DNA of 13,500 bases from JACMLD01 sp033761915 (GTDB lineage Bacteria > Bacteroidota > Bacteroidia > Chitinophagales > Chitinophagaceae), in NCBI GenBank assembly GCA_033761915.1, contig JANRMC010000197.1:1-13500 (forward strand). Direction: 5' to 3'. A program made the translations under genes and the position numbers. Below the pieces are notes generated by a model that saw nothing but the letters and a program-made list of their open reading frames with translations, was not told the DNA's origin and did not search any database. Below, in pieces: positions 6,131 through 11,572 of the stretch (within the stretch, counting starts at the first letter, position 1; the number at the start of each line of letters is the position of its first letter).

Positions 6131-6142
6131 TTATTGCAATGA

Positions 6143-6562
6143 TTACGCTTCCAAATCGTGACGAACAACGAACTTGGTTTTAATAGGTAATTTTTGTGCG
6201 GCCAGTTCCATCGCTTCTTTAGCCACGGCTAATGATACGCCATCAGCCTCAAACAAAATGCGACCTGGCTTTACAATAGCTGCCCAACCTTCGGGGTTAC
6301 CTTTACCTTTACCCATACGTACCTCTGCAGGCTTCTTGGTAACGGGTTTGTCTGGGAAGATGCGGATCCAAACACTACCTTCACGTTTCATGGCACGTGT
6401 CATAGATTGTCTGGCTGCTTCAATCTGGCGGTCAGTCATCCAAACACTATCCAACGCTTTTAAGCCAAATGAACCAAAAGCCAGCGTAGTTCCTCTTTTA
6501 GCATCGCCCTTCATGCGGCCTTTCTGCGTTTTTCTGTGTTTTGTTCTTTTTGGTTGTAACAT
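6143..6562 (-). CDS. rplP: 50S ribosomal protein L16 (uL16)
   Basis: L16 lines the A-site tRNA path and is needed for peptidyl-transferase activity and late 50S assembly. The 139 residues match the family. The N-terminus MLQPKRTKHRKTQKGRMKG is invariant-like. RVMRMGKGKG-type sequence is present as VRMGKGKGNPEGW near 80-92; this includes the arginine hydroxylated by a 2-oxoglutarate oxygenase in E. coli, although whether that occurs here is unknown. The segment KPGRILFEADG and the ending KLPIKTKFVVRHDLEA complete the match. Confidence 0.99.
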   Translation of the reverse strand: MLQPKRTKHRKTQKGRMKGDAKRGTTLAFGSFGLKALDSVWMTDRQIEAARQSMTRAMKREGSVWIRIFPDKPVTKKPAEVRMGKGKGNPEGWAAIVKPGRILFEADGVSLAVAKEAMELAAQKLPIKTKFVVRHDLEA

Positions 6563-6605
6563 CTTTATTAAAGTTTGATACCGTTATTATTTGTTTTGCT
6601 TTTGC

Positions 6606-6617
6606 CGGGGTTCCCCG
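6606..6617 (-). other. GC-rich dyad in rpsC-rplP spacer
   Basis: CGGGGAACCCCG is a perfect 12-nt palindrome 11 nt after the rpsC stop, about 43 nt before rplP. As RNA it can form a 4-bp hairpin with a 4-nt loop; as DNA it is a two-fold dyad. No function can be read from it. Confidence 0.3.
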
Positions 6618-6627
6618 TTCGGTGTGC

Positions 6628-7419
6628 TTAGTTTCTTCCTCCTCTTCTTTCGCCACCACCTCTTCTGTTATCACCACCGCCTCTTCTGTCGTCTCTTCTG
6701 TCACCGCGATGATCGCCACCTTCTCTTCTGTCTCTTCTATCGCTTACTTCGCTCTTACCACCTACAAAATTGGGGTTCAGGTCACGCTTGGTTAATACTT
6801 CACCTTTACAGATCCACACTTTCAAACCAATTTTACCATATACGGTTAAGGCAAATACAGAAGCATAGTCAATATCCATACGCAGGGTATGCAATGGAGT
6901 ACGGCCTTGTTTAATTTCTTCTGTACGGGCAATTTCTGCACCACCCAAACGACCGCTGGCTTTAATTTTAATACCTTCTGCACCCATACGTAATGCAGAG
7001 GCAATGGCCATTTTAATAGCTCTTTTATAGTTAATGCGGTTTTCTATCTGTCGGGCAATAGTATCTGCCACAATCATAGCATCCAGTTCCGGACGACGGA
7101 TTTCCAGGATGTTGATCTGCACATCTTCCTTGCCGGTTAGCTTCTTCAGCTCTTCTTTAATACGATCTACCTCGTTACCACCTTTACCAATGATGATACC
7201 AGGCTTAGAAGTATGAATAGTTACTATCAACTTACCCAGTGTACGCTCTATTACAATTTTAGAGATACCACCTTTGTTAATACGTGCATTCAGGTAGTTG
7301 CGGATCTTGTTGTCCTCAATCAGTTTAACAGAAAAATCTTTCTTGTTACCGTACCAATTACTTTCCCATCCGCGGATGATACCTAACCTCGCACCAATAG
7401 GATTTGTTTTTTGACCCAT
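6628..7419 (-). CDS. rpsC: 30S ribosomal protein S3 (uS3) with Arg/Gly/Asp-rich C-terminal tail
   Basis: S3 forms part of the mRNA entry channel in the 30S head and contributes to its helicase activity. Residues 1-218 are a normal S3: MGQKTNPIGARLGIIRGWES at the start, and a type II KH domain with GIIIGKGG near 74-81. A C-terminal domain follows with RTEEIKQGRTPLHTLRMDID, the ribosomal S3 signature region. Beyond that, residues about 227-263 are almost only D, R, G, E and N (DRRDRREGGDHRGDRRDDRR, then GGG/RR units). Total length is 263 against 233 in E. coli. The tail is encoded by an almost pure purine mRNA tract with imperfect repeats. Tails of variable length occur in S3 of other bacteria, so this is an elaboration rather than a fusion with a known domain. 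Confidence 0.98.
   Translation of the reverse strand: MGQKTNPIGARLGIIRGWESNWYGNKKDFSVKLIEDNKIRNYLNARINKGGISKIVIERTLGKLIVTIHTSKPGIIIGKGGNEVDRIKEELKKLTGKEDVQINILEIRRPELDAMIVADTIARQIENRINYKRAIKMAIASALRMGAEGIKIKASGRLGGAEIARTEEIKQGRTPLHTLRMDIDYASVFALTVYGKIGLKVWICKGEVLTKRDLNPNFVGGKSEVSDRRDRREGGDHRGDRRDDRRGGGDNRRGGGERRGGRN
6631..6741 (-). repeat. Imperfect repeat tract encoding the S3 Arg/Gly/Asp tail
   Basis: The last 37 codons of rpsC consist largely of reiterated GAC-AGA-AGA-like and GGT-GGC units, seen on the plus strand as repeated CTCTTCTGT words separated by CACCACC or CACCGC. The tract is strongly strand-asymmetric: nearly all purine in the mRNA. Units are of unequal length but keep the D-R-R / G-G-G protein pattern, so growth or loss of whole codons is plausible. 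Single-base slippage would shift the frame near the stop only. Confidence 0.6.
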
Positions 7420-7441
7420 ATCTGGTTTATTAGTTGATTAG

Positions 7442-7783
7442 TTATTTTGTTTTTGTATCTACGATTACAGTTACGTGGTTGCTGCGCTTGCGAACACGGT
7501 AGCCACGACCCTGCGGAGCAGGACGCATACGCTTAATGGTTCTTGCACCATCCACAAATACAGTTTTAACCACAAGGCCGGTTTCATCTCCACCTTCATT
7601 CTTCTGTTTCCAGTTGCTGATAGCAGACAATACCAGTTTACGTAATGGCACTGCTGAATGCTGTGGGTGAAATTCTAAAAAAGCCAGGGCTTTCTCAACA
7701 CCCATACCACGTATTTCATCAACCAGTAAGCGCATCTTACGTGGCGAGGTGGGATAATTTCTAAGTTTAGCTACTGCTTCCAT
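7442..7783 (-). CDS. rplV: 50S ribosomal protein L22 (uL22)
   Basis: L22 lines the nascent-peptide exit tunnel together with L4; its long hairpin is where some macrolide resistance and peptide stalling map. The 113 residues begin MEAVAKLRNYPTSPRKMRLL (family: A-x-x-R-x-x-x-x-S-P-x-K-x-R-L-V). The tunnel hairpin is seen as RTIKRMRPAPQGRGYRVRKR near 82-101, followed by the terminal strand HVTVIVDTKTK. The gene lies 51 nt after rpsS and 22 nt before rpsC. Confidence 0.98.
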   Translation of the reverse strand: MEAVAKLRNYPTSPRKMRLLVDEIRGMGVEKALAFLEFHPQHSAVPLRKLVLSAISNWKQKNEGGDETGLVVKTVFVDGARTIKRMRPAPQGRGYRVRKRSNHVTVIVDTKTK

Positions 7784-7800
7784 TTTATTAATTTTTCAGT

Positions 7801-7831
7801 TAAACACACAGGCTTTGTTACCTGCTGTTTA
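7801..7831 (-). other. 10-bp stem-loop in rpsS-rplV spacer
   Basis: On the transcript TAAACA plus CAGG pairs with CCTG plus TGTTTA, ten base pairs with a small 1x2 internal loop and an 8-nt apical loop. It begins 3 nt after the rpsS stop and ends about 17 nt before the rplV ATG, so it fills the spacer. There is no U-tract. This is among the best-supported spacer stems. Confidence 0.5.
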
Positions 7832-7834
7832 CCA

Positions 7835-8107
7835 TTAAGCTATTTTTTTACTTGAGTGTCCTTTGAAGTTGCGGGTTGGTGCAAACTCACCTAACTTATG
7901 GCCCACCATAAATTCTGTTACATAAACAGGTATGAATTTGTTACCATTGTGCACAGCAAAAGTGTGGCCTACAAAATCCGGAGTAATGGTAGAACGACGG
8001 CTCCAGGTTTTAATAACACCTTTCTTTGCTTTTCCTTCATTTACTGCCAGCACCTTGTTTTCCAGATGAGCGGCAACATAAGGACCTTTTTTAATTGAAC
8101 GACCCAT
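7835..8107 (-). CDS. rpsS: 30S ribosomal protein S19 (uS19)
   Basis: S19 is in the small-subunit head, next to the A-site finger and P-site bridges. The 90-residue protein starts MGRSIKKGPYVAAHLENKVL and contains KTWSRRSTITPDFVGHTFAV near 33-52, then HNGNKFIPVYVTEFMVGHKL near 53-72, and ends GEFAPTRNFKGHSSKKIA. All of these are standard S19 blocks (W-SRRSTI-P, H-G--F-PV-V-E-MVGHKLGEF-PTR-F-GH). It lies between rplB and rplV. Confidence 0.99.
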   Translation of the reverse strand: MGRSIKKGPYVAAHLENKVLAVNEGKAKKGVIKTWSRRSTITPDFVGHTFAVHNGNKFIPVYVTEFMVGHKLGEFAPTRNFKGHSSKKIA

Positions 8108-8117
8108 TTTGAATGAG

Positions 8118-8134
8118 TTAATTTGATAAATTAA
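8118..8134 (-). other. AT-only stem-loop in rplB-rpsS spacer
   Basis: TTAATTT pairs with AAATTAA (7 bp, 3-nt loop), ending 10 nt before the rpsS ATG. Because it holds no G-C pair it is thermodynamically weak and easily produced by A/T-rich sequence. Confidence 0.25.
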
Positions 8135-8159
8135 TGATGTTTATTCGGCTCTGTTCTTA

Positions 8160-8993
8160 TTACAATTTTTTACCGTTCTTACGCTGAATGATCAGTTTAT
8201 TAGAACCTTTATCACGTTTACGTGTCTTCTCTCCTTTAGCGTATTTACCGGTTCTGCTTCTTGGGTGACCACCTGAAGATTTACCTTCACCACCACCCAT
8301 TGGGTGATCCACAGGGTTCATAGCCACACCACGGTTGCGGGGGCGGATACCTTTCCAGCGGTTACGGCCGGCTTTACCCATGCTTTGCAGGTTATGATCG
8401 CTGTTGCTTACAACACCTACAGTAGCGTAACAGTTAATTAATACTTTTCTTAACTCACCACTTGGCATTTTTAATACCGCGTACTTTTCTTCTTTGTTGG
8501 CCAGCTGTGCAGAAGATCCAGCACTTCTTGCCATTTTACCACCCTGACCGGGTTGTAATTCAATATTGTGAATAACAGTACCTAAAGGCATGTTCTTCAT
8601 CATAAGGGCATTTCCTAATTCTGGGGCTACTTCATCTCCGCTTACAATAGTGGCACCCACCTGTAAACCCTGCGGGGCAATAATGTATCTTTTTTCTCCA
8701 TCAGCATAGTTCAATAATGCGATGAAAGCCGTACGGTTTGGATCGTACTCAATAGAAGCTACCGTTGCGGGGATATTCTTTTTGTTGCGCTTAAAATCTA
8801 CAATACGATAGTGATTTTTGTTACCACCACCTATGTAACGCATCGATCTTCTACCCTGGGCATTTCTACCACCGGTACCAGACTTTTTCTCTAACAGGCT
8901 CTTTTCAGGAGTATCTGTTGTAATTTCTGCATAAGCATTACCAATTCTCCAGCGGGTTCCGGCGGTAATTGGTTTAAACTTTTTTAATGCCAT
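8160..8993 (-). CDS. rplB: 50S ribosomal protein L2 (uL2)
   Basis: L2 is the most conserved large-subunit protein, needed for subunit association and for peptidyl-transferase centre integrity. The 277 residues are normal. The OB-fold half includes NHYRIVDFKRNKKNIPATVA near 60-79 and ALLNYADGEKRYIIAPQGL near 93-111. The SH3-like half includes GQGGKMARSAGSSAQL near 149-164. The catalytic-centre loop with the conserved histidine reads GVAMNPVDHPMGGGEGKSSG near 222-241, followed by the basic tail. Start MALKKFKPITAGTRWR is the expected N-terminus. Confidence 0.99.
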   Translation of the reverse strand: MALKKFKPITAGTRWRIGNAYAEITTDTPEKSLLEKKSGTGGRNAQGRRSMRYIGGGNKNHYRIVDFKRNKKNIPATVASIEYDPNRTAFIALLNYADGEKRYIIAPQGLQVGATIVSGDEVAPELGNALMMKNMPLGTVIHNIELQPGQGGKMARSAGSSAQLANKEEKYAVLKMPSGELRKVLINCYATVGVVSNSDHNLQSMGKAGRNRWKGIRPRNRGVAMNPVDHPMGGGEGKSSGGHPRSRTGKYAKGEKTRKRDKGSNKLIIQRKNGKKL

Positions 8994-9060
8994 TTTTAAA
9001 ATCTTTTTTTGTTAGCAATGTTAGCGGCCTTGCCAGCCATTCTGTTATAAAAAGCGCTGA

Positions 9061-9360
9061 TTATATAGCAGCGTATAAATCTATTGTTTCACCTTCAGCT
9101 ACAGTTATTAAAGCCTTTTTGTAAGAAGACTTTTTACCTTGTATGTAACCAGCTTTGGTAAAGCGTGTTTTATTTTTTCCGGGTACTACAGATGTGTTTA
9201 CATCCACAACAGTAACACCGTAAAATTCTTCCACTGCTTTTTTTATTTCTAATTTATTAGCCTTTCTGCTAACTCTGAAAGCGTAGCGACGCAGTTTTTC
9301 CTGTTGCGCATTTGCTTTCTCAGTTAAAATTGGCTTTACCAGTACTTCAGAGAGTTTCAT
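9061..9360 (-). CDS. rplW: 50S ribosomal protein L23 (uL23)
   Basis: L23 frames the exit-tunnel rim and is the main docking site for trigger factor and SRP. The 99-residue protein has LVKPILTEKANAQQEKLRRY near 7-26 (family: P-x-x-TEK), FRVSRKANKLEIKKAVEEFY near 28-47 and VTVVDVNTSVVPGKNKTRFT near 49-68, with the typical extended loop. It ends KKALITVAEGETIDLYAAI. The upstream rplD is separated by 25 nt; rplB starts 67 nt downstream, a spacer without a convincing hairpin. Confidence 0.98.
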   Translation of the reverse strand: MKLSEVLVKPILTEKANAQQEKLRRYAFRVSRKANKLEIKKAVEEFYGVTVVDVNTSVVPGKNKTRFTKAGYIQGKKSSYKKALITVAEGETIDLYAAI

Positions 9361-9385
9361 CTCTTATAATTTATTCTGTTATTAA

Positions 9386-10024
9386 TTATGCGTTTACTTC
9401 TACTGCTTCTTCAGTAAATACTTTGGCAGCATTTTCGGTTAATACCAATACATCGGCATTTACAATATCGTATGTATTCATATCCGCCAGTAAAGAACCT
9501 TCTACTGCAGGCAGGTTACGTAAGCTCAGATACAGATTATCATTGTATTCAGCAGTTATTACCAATGCTTTTTTACCAGCAACATTCAAATTCTTCAATA
9601 CTTCAGTTACCTGCTTGGTTTTAGGCACTTCCATGGTAATATCTTCAACCACCACAATGGCATTGTCTTTTGCTTTAAAAGCCAGTGCAGACATTTTTGC
9701 CAAATCCTTCACTTTACGGTTCAATTTAAAATCGTAATCGCGGGGCTTGGGTCCAAAAATAGTACCACCACCTTTAAACAATGGGTTACGAATGTTACCC
9801 TTACGGCTGCCACCAGTACCTTTTTGTTTGTGTAATTTTTTAGAAGCACCTTTTACTTCTAAACGGGTTTTTACTTTATGTGTACCCTGGCGCTGTGCAG
9901 CTAAGTATTGCTTCACGGCTAAGTAAACAACATGCTTATTGGGTTCTATGCCAAAAATTTCTTCTGGCAACTCAATGGTGCGGCCTGTTTGCTTACCATT
10001 TATATTTAATACATCTACTTGCAT
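9386..10024 (-). CDS. rplD: 50S ribosomal protein L4 (uL4)
   Basis: L4 nucleates 50S assembly and, with L22, forms the tunnel constriction. In E. coli free L4 represses the S10 operon by acting on its leader at both transcription and translation. The 212-residue protein has a tunnel loop with GASKKLHKQKGTGGSRKGNI near 59-78 followed by RNPLFKGGGTIFGPKPRDYD, and the globular domain ends with the LEKN-like region DIVNADVLVLTENAAKVF. It lies 19 nt after rplC. The structured rpsJ-rplC gap is a candidate target for L4-type feedback here, but nothing in the L4 sequence itself shows this. Confidence 0.98.
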   Translation of the reverse strand: MQVDVLNINGKQTGRTIELPEEIFGIEPNKHVVYLAVKQYLAAQRQGTHKVKTRLEVKGASKKLHKQKGTGGSRKGNIRNPLFKGGGTIFGPKPRDYDFKLNRKVKDLAKMSALAFKAKDNAIVVVEDITMEVPKTKQVTEVLKNLNVAGKKALVITAEYNDNLYLSLRNLPAVEGSLLADMNTYDIVNADVLVLTENAAKVFTEEAVEVNA

Positions 10025-10043
10025 CGTACTTCAATTATTTAAA

Positions 10044-10661
10044 TTATTTCTGAATAAAAACTATAGCACCGTTATGACCCGGAACTGATCCGCTAATAAG
10101 GATATAATTCTTTTCAGGGAAAATTTTTACCACTTTCAAACCTTTCAGCTTTACGCGGTCGCCACCCATACGGCCGGCCATGCGCATACCTTTCATTACA
10201 CGGCTTGCATCAGATGAGTTACCCAAAGAACCTGGGGCTCTCTGACGGTCGTGCTGACCGTGAGACTGCTCACCCACACCCGAGAAACCATGGCGTTTTA
10301 CAACCCCCTGGAAACCCTTTCCTTTGGTAGTACCTACTACATCAACTTTTTCACCTTCTGTGAAAATTTCAACTGTAACAGATTCTCCTAATGCTTTTTC
10401 TATGCTGTAATCGCGAAATTCTTTTGAAATCTTTTTGGCTGAAGTATTAGCCTTTGCGAAGTGATTTTTTTCGGCTGCTGTAGCGTGTTTGTCTTTTTTG
10501 TCGCCGAATGCTAATTGTAATGCGCTGTAACCATCTGTTTCTTTGGTTTTAACCTGTGTAACAACGCAGGGGCCAGCTTCAATAATGGTACAGGCAGTTT
10601 GTTTGCCGTCGGTACCAAAAACGCTGGTCATTCCAACTTTCTTACCAATAATCGCTTTCAT
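10044..10661 (-). CDS. rplC: 50S ribosomal protein L3 (uL3)
   Basis: L3 is an early 50S assembly protein whose extended loop reaches the peptidyl-transferase centre. The 205 residues are normal. It starts MKAIIGKKVGMTSVFGTDGK. The central loop reads HGQHDRQRAPGSLGNSSDAS near 134-153, then RVMKGMRMAGRMGGDRVKLK. In E. coli this loop carries a methylated glutamine within GSIGQNQ; here the block is GSLGNSS, so that glutamine is not present at the aligned position. The ATG follows GCGCAAACAATAAACA, again A-rich. The gene is preceded by the 265-nt structured gap. Confidence 0.98.
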   Translation of the reverse strand: MKAIIGKKVGMTSVFGTDGKQTACTIIEAGPCVVTQVKTKETDGYSALQLAFGDKKDKHATAAEKNHFAKANTSAKKISKEFRDYSIEKALGESVTVEIFTEGEKVDVVGTTKGKGFQGVVKRHGFSGVGEQSHGQHDRQRAPGSLGNSSDASRVMKGMRMAGRMGGDRVKLKGLKVVKIFPEKNYILISGSVPGHNGAIVFIQK

Positions 10662-10926
10662 TGTTTATTGTTTGCGCCGCAAGGTTGAAGAGACAATCCC
10701 TTGTTGGTAAGATTTACCTGTTGGATTTCAATCCCCGTTTACCCACCAACCTTTTCTTTTTTATTCAGAAGTACTGGCGGTAAACAAACCCCGAACGGCT
10801 TGTTTATATGTTCGTCTCTGCTTTTGCAGAGAAAAATTTAATGTTTGTCAGAGCTCTTTTTTACTGTATAACAGCATTGAGAGATAACCGATGTTTAAAA
10901 AGAACTAAATGGCTGATGCCGGGCTG
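10662..10926 (-). promoter_or_regulatory. Structured rpsJ-rplC intercistronic region, candidate r-protein leader
   Basis: This 265-nt gap is by far the longest inside the operon and holds no plausible gene. On the transcript it contains, in order: TAACAGC/GCTGTTA (7 bp, using the rpsJ stop); TCTCTGC-AAAA-GCAGAGA at 10815-10832 (7 bp); TAAACAAGCC/GGTTTGTTTA at 10781-10806 (10 bp with one G-U, 6-nt loop); then a domain closed by AAGGTTG/CAACCTT (10681-10687 with 10747-10753) that contains GGTAA-ATC-TTACC (10706-10718). Competing pairs exist: GGTTGGT can instead pair with CCAAC or ACCAAC, and AGAGAC of the second hairpin with GTCTCT at 10689-10694. No U-tract terminator and no good TAnnTTTG promoter were found. 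A translational or processing control region is inferred. Confidence 0.5.
10781..10806 (-). other. Strongest hairpin of the rpsJ-rplC gap
   Basis: Ten consecutive pairs (TAAACAAGCC with GGTTTGTTTA, one G-U) enclose the 6-nt loop GTTCGG. A stem of this length with so short a loop is unlikely by chance in 265 nt. It is followed by CCGCCAG rather than U residues, so it is not an intrinsic terminator. Confidence 0.55.
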
Positions 10927-11232
10927 TTACGCCTTAATCTCAACTTCCACACCAGAGGGCAGATCCAGCTTACTTAAAGCATCTACAGTTCTTGAAGAAG
11001 AAGTATAGATATCCAGCAAGCGCTTATGCGTGTTCAGTTGGAACTGCTCACGGGCCTTCTTATTTACGTGGGGTGAACGCAGTACAGTAAAAATTTTCTT
11101 TTGCGTGGGTAAGGGAATAGGACCTGTTACCACGGCGCCTGTAGTACGTACTGTTTTAACGATCTTTTCTGCAGAGTTATCTACCAGGTTGTGATCGTAT
11201 GACTGTAATTTGATTCTGATTCGTTGAGACAT
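10927..11232 (-). CDS. rpsJ: 30S ribosomal protein S10 (uS10, NusE)
   Basis: S10 belongs to the 30S head and also serves as NusE in antitermination with NusB and NusG. The 101-residue protein starts MSQRIRIKLQSYDHNLVDNS and has TGAVVTGPIPLPTQKKIFTV near 33-52, then SPHVNKKAREQFQLNTHKRL near 55-74, and ends VDALSKLDLPSGVEVEIKA. The frame is open upstream to an ATG at 11415, but that extension translates repeat DNA. The promoter's probable start point (near 11257) also lies downstream of it, so the start at 11232 is preferred. rpsJ leads the transcript here. In many Bacteroidota it directly follows rpsL-rpsG-fusA, which are not seen upstream. Confidence 0.98.
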   Translation of the reverse strand: MSQRIRIKLQSYDHNLVDNSAEKIVKTVRTTGAVVTGPIPLPTQKKIFTVLRSPHVNKKAREQFQLNTHKRLLDIYTSSSRTVDALSKLDLPSGVEVEIKA

Positions 11233-11241
11233 AAGCCAAAA

Positions 11242-11258
11242 CCCAAATTTATTTTGGG
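11242..11258 (-). other. 5'-UTR hairpin of rpsJ
   Basis: CCCAAA pairs with TTTGGG (6 bp) around a 5-nt loop. It sits a few nucleotides after the likely transcription start and 9 nt before the rpsJ ATG, so it would form the very 5' end of the operon mRNA. It may stabilise the transcript or modulate rpsJ initiation. The leader is too short (about 25-30 nt) to contain an E. coli-type S10 leader. Confidence 0.45.
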
Positions 11259-11262
11259 AGTG

Positions 11263-11293
11263 CAAAGGTAACGGCTTAACTATTACGGCCAAA
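11263..11293 (-). promoter_or_regulatory. Bacteroidota-type promoter of rpsJ / S10 operon
   Basis: On the minus strand TTTG (11293-11290) is followed after exactly 19 nt by TACCTTTG (11270-11263), matching the primary sigma-factor consensus of Bacteroidota, TTTG-N19-21-TAnnTTTG. The expected transcription start is around 11256-11259, about 25-30 nt before the rpsJ ATG. Two six-base A tracts on the same strand (11314-11309 and 11302-11297), 12 bp apart, lie directly upstream of the -33 box and resemble an UP-type element. No other equally good match was found in the window. Confidence 0.8.
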
Positions 11294-11296
11294 GAA

Positions 11297-11314
11297 TTTT
11301 TTAAAGTATTTTTT
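11297..11314 (-). promoter_or_regulatory. A-tract pair upstream of rpsJ promoter (UP-like)
   Basis: Two runs of six A on the minus strand (11314-11309, 11302-11297) are spaced 12 bp start to start and end 4 bp from the -33 box. Phased A tracts bend DNA and A/T-rich UP elements contact the alpha subunit in other bacteria; that this applies here is inference. Confidence 0.4.
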
Positions 11315-11320
11315 AACTGA

Positions 11321-11338
11321 GTACCAATTTTTTGGTAC
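11321..11338. other. GTACCAA/TTGGTAC inverted repeat upstream of rpsJ promoter
   Basis: GTACCAA and TTGGTAC form a perfect 7-bp dyad around four T, about 28 bp upstream of the -33 box. It lies outside the expected transcript, so it is more likely a DNA-level site or the relic of a terminator than an RNA element. No bound factor can be named. Confidence 0.35.
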
Positions 11339-11365
11339 CGGGCCAATAAACAAGGCCCACCAACT

Positions 11366-11384
11366 GTTGCGTCGCACCCTTCAG
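11366..11384 (-). repeat. Dispersed palindromic repeat, copy A (inverted)
   Basis: GTTGCGTCGCACCCTTCAG is the exact reverse complement of 11477-11495 over 19 nt. With copy B it forms an inverted pair separated by 92 nt, the arrangement typical of paired REP elements. The core TGCGTCGCA is itself palindromic. Confidence 0.75.
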
Positions 11385-11390
11385 GTTTTG

Positions 11391-11430
11391 TAAAAAGCCC
11401 GGCAACAGCCTGCAATACAAAAGCTTTTTA
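11391..11430. other. TAAAAAGC/GCTTTTTA inverted repeat between repeat copies A and B
   Basis: Eight perfectly complementary bases (11391-11398 and 11423-11430) are separated by 24 nt. The pair is nested inside the larger inverted repeat, so the whole 11366-11495 segment could fold into a branched structure. Moderate to weak significance because of its A/T content. Confidence 0.3.
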
Positions 11431-11476
11431 CTGAAAATGAGCCAGCTAATTATTTTGCCCCACCTTCCCACCACCG

Positions 11477-11501
11477 CTGAAGGGTGCGACGCAACCGGGG
11501 C
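11477..11501 (+). repeat. Dispersed palindromic repeat, copy B
   Basis: This copy begins CTGAAGGGTGCGACGCAACC and continues GGGGC. It is an exact inverted match to copy A over 19 nt and a 23-of-24 direct match to copy C at 5097-5120, 6.4 kb away. Agreement with copy C extends through CCGGGGC, so the unit is at least 24 nt. Confidence 0.75.
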
Positions 11502-11532
11502 TTAATAGTAGCAGGAAAGCTGGCACAAAAGT

Positions 11533-11558
11533 AAAAAAAATCCCGGCCATGCCGGGAT
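11533..11558 (-). terminator. Rho-independent terminator of the YXWGXW-repeat gene
   Basis: On the minus strand ATCCCGGC pairs with GCCGGGAT (8 bp, mostly G-C, 3-nt loop), followed by eight T overlapping the stem's last base. It lies 15-40 nt after the stop of the upstream gene at 11573 and insulates it from rpsJ. The T-tract is on one side only, so termination is in the minus direction. Confidence 0.9.
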
Positions 11559-11572
11559 GTGCTATTACAATT

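Larger units (their letters stand above)
11233..11572. other. Non-coding region between rpsJ and the YXWGXW-repeat gene
   Basis: This 340-bp stretch has no credible gene. Reading leftward from the YXWGXW stop, it holds a strong terminator (11533-11558), the inverted repeat pair B and A, a 7-bp dyad (11321-11338), two A tracts, the rpsJ promoter and the rpsJ 5'-UTR hairpin. Open frames crossing it, including the extension upstream of rpsJ, only translate these elements. Confidence 0.7.

Noticed and set aside
6174..6578. Plus-strand 134-codon open frame antisense to rplP
   Set aside because: Shadow of the strongly conserved L16 gene with no recognisable domain.
9312..9737. Plus-strand 141-codon open frame antisense to rplD and rplW
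   Set aside because: It crosses two real genes on the other strand; low-complexity S/T/A/F composition and no domain.
10815..10832. 7-bp hairpin with AAAA loop as a rho-independent terminator in the rpsJ-rplC gap
   Set aside because: On the transcribed strand the U run precedes the stem and CGAACAT follows it, so the terminator order is wrong; kept only as a leader element.
11321..11338. GTACCAA/TTGGTAC dyad as a terminator for the upstream minus-strand gene
   Set aside because: A stronger terminator with eight T already lies at 11533-11558, and this stem is followed by CTCAGTT rather than a T run.
11233..11415. N-terminal extension of rpsJ by 61 residues from an ATG at 11415
   Set aside because: The extension translates the repeat and promoter DNA, has no similarity to S10, and starts upstream of the predicted transcription start; the 101-residue form is the family standard.
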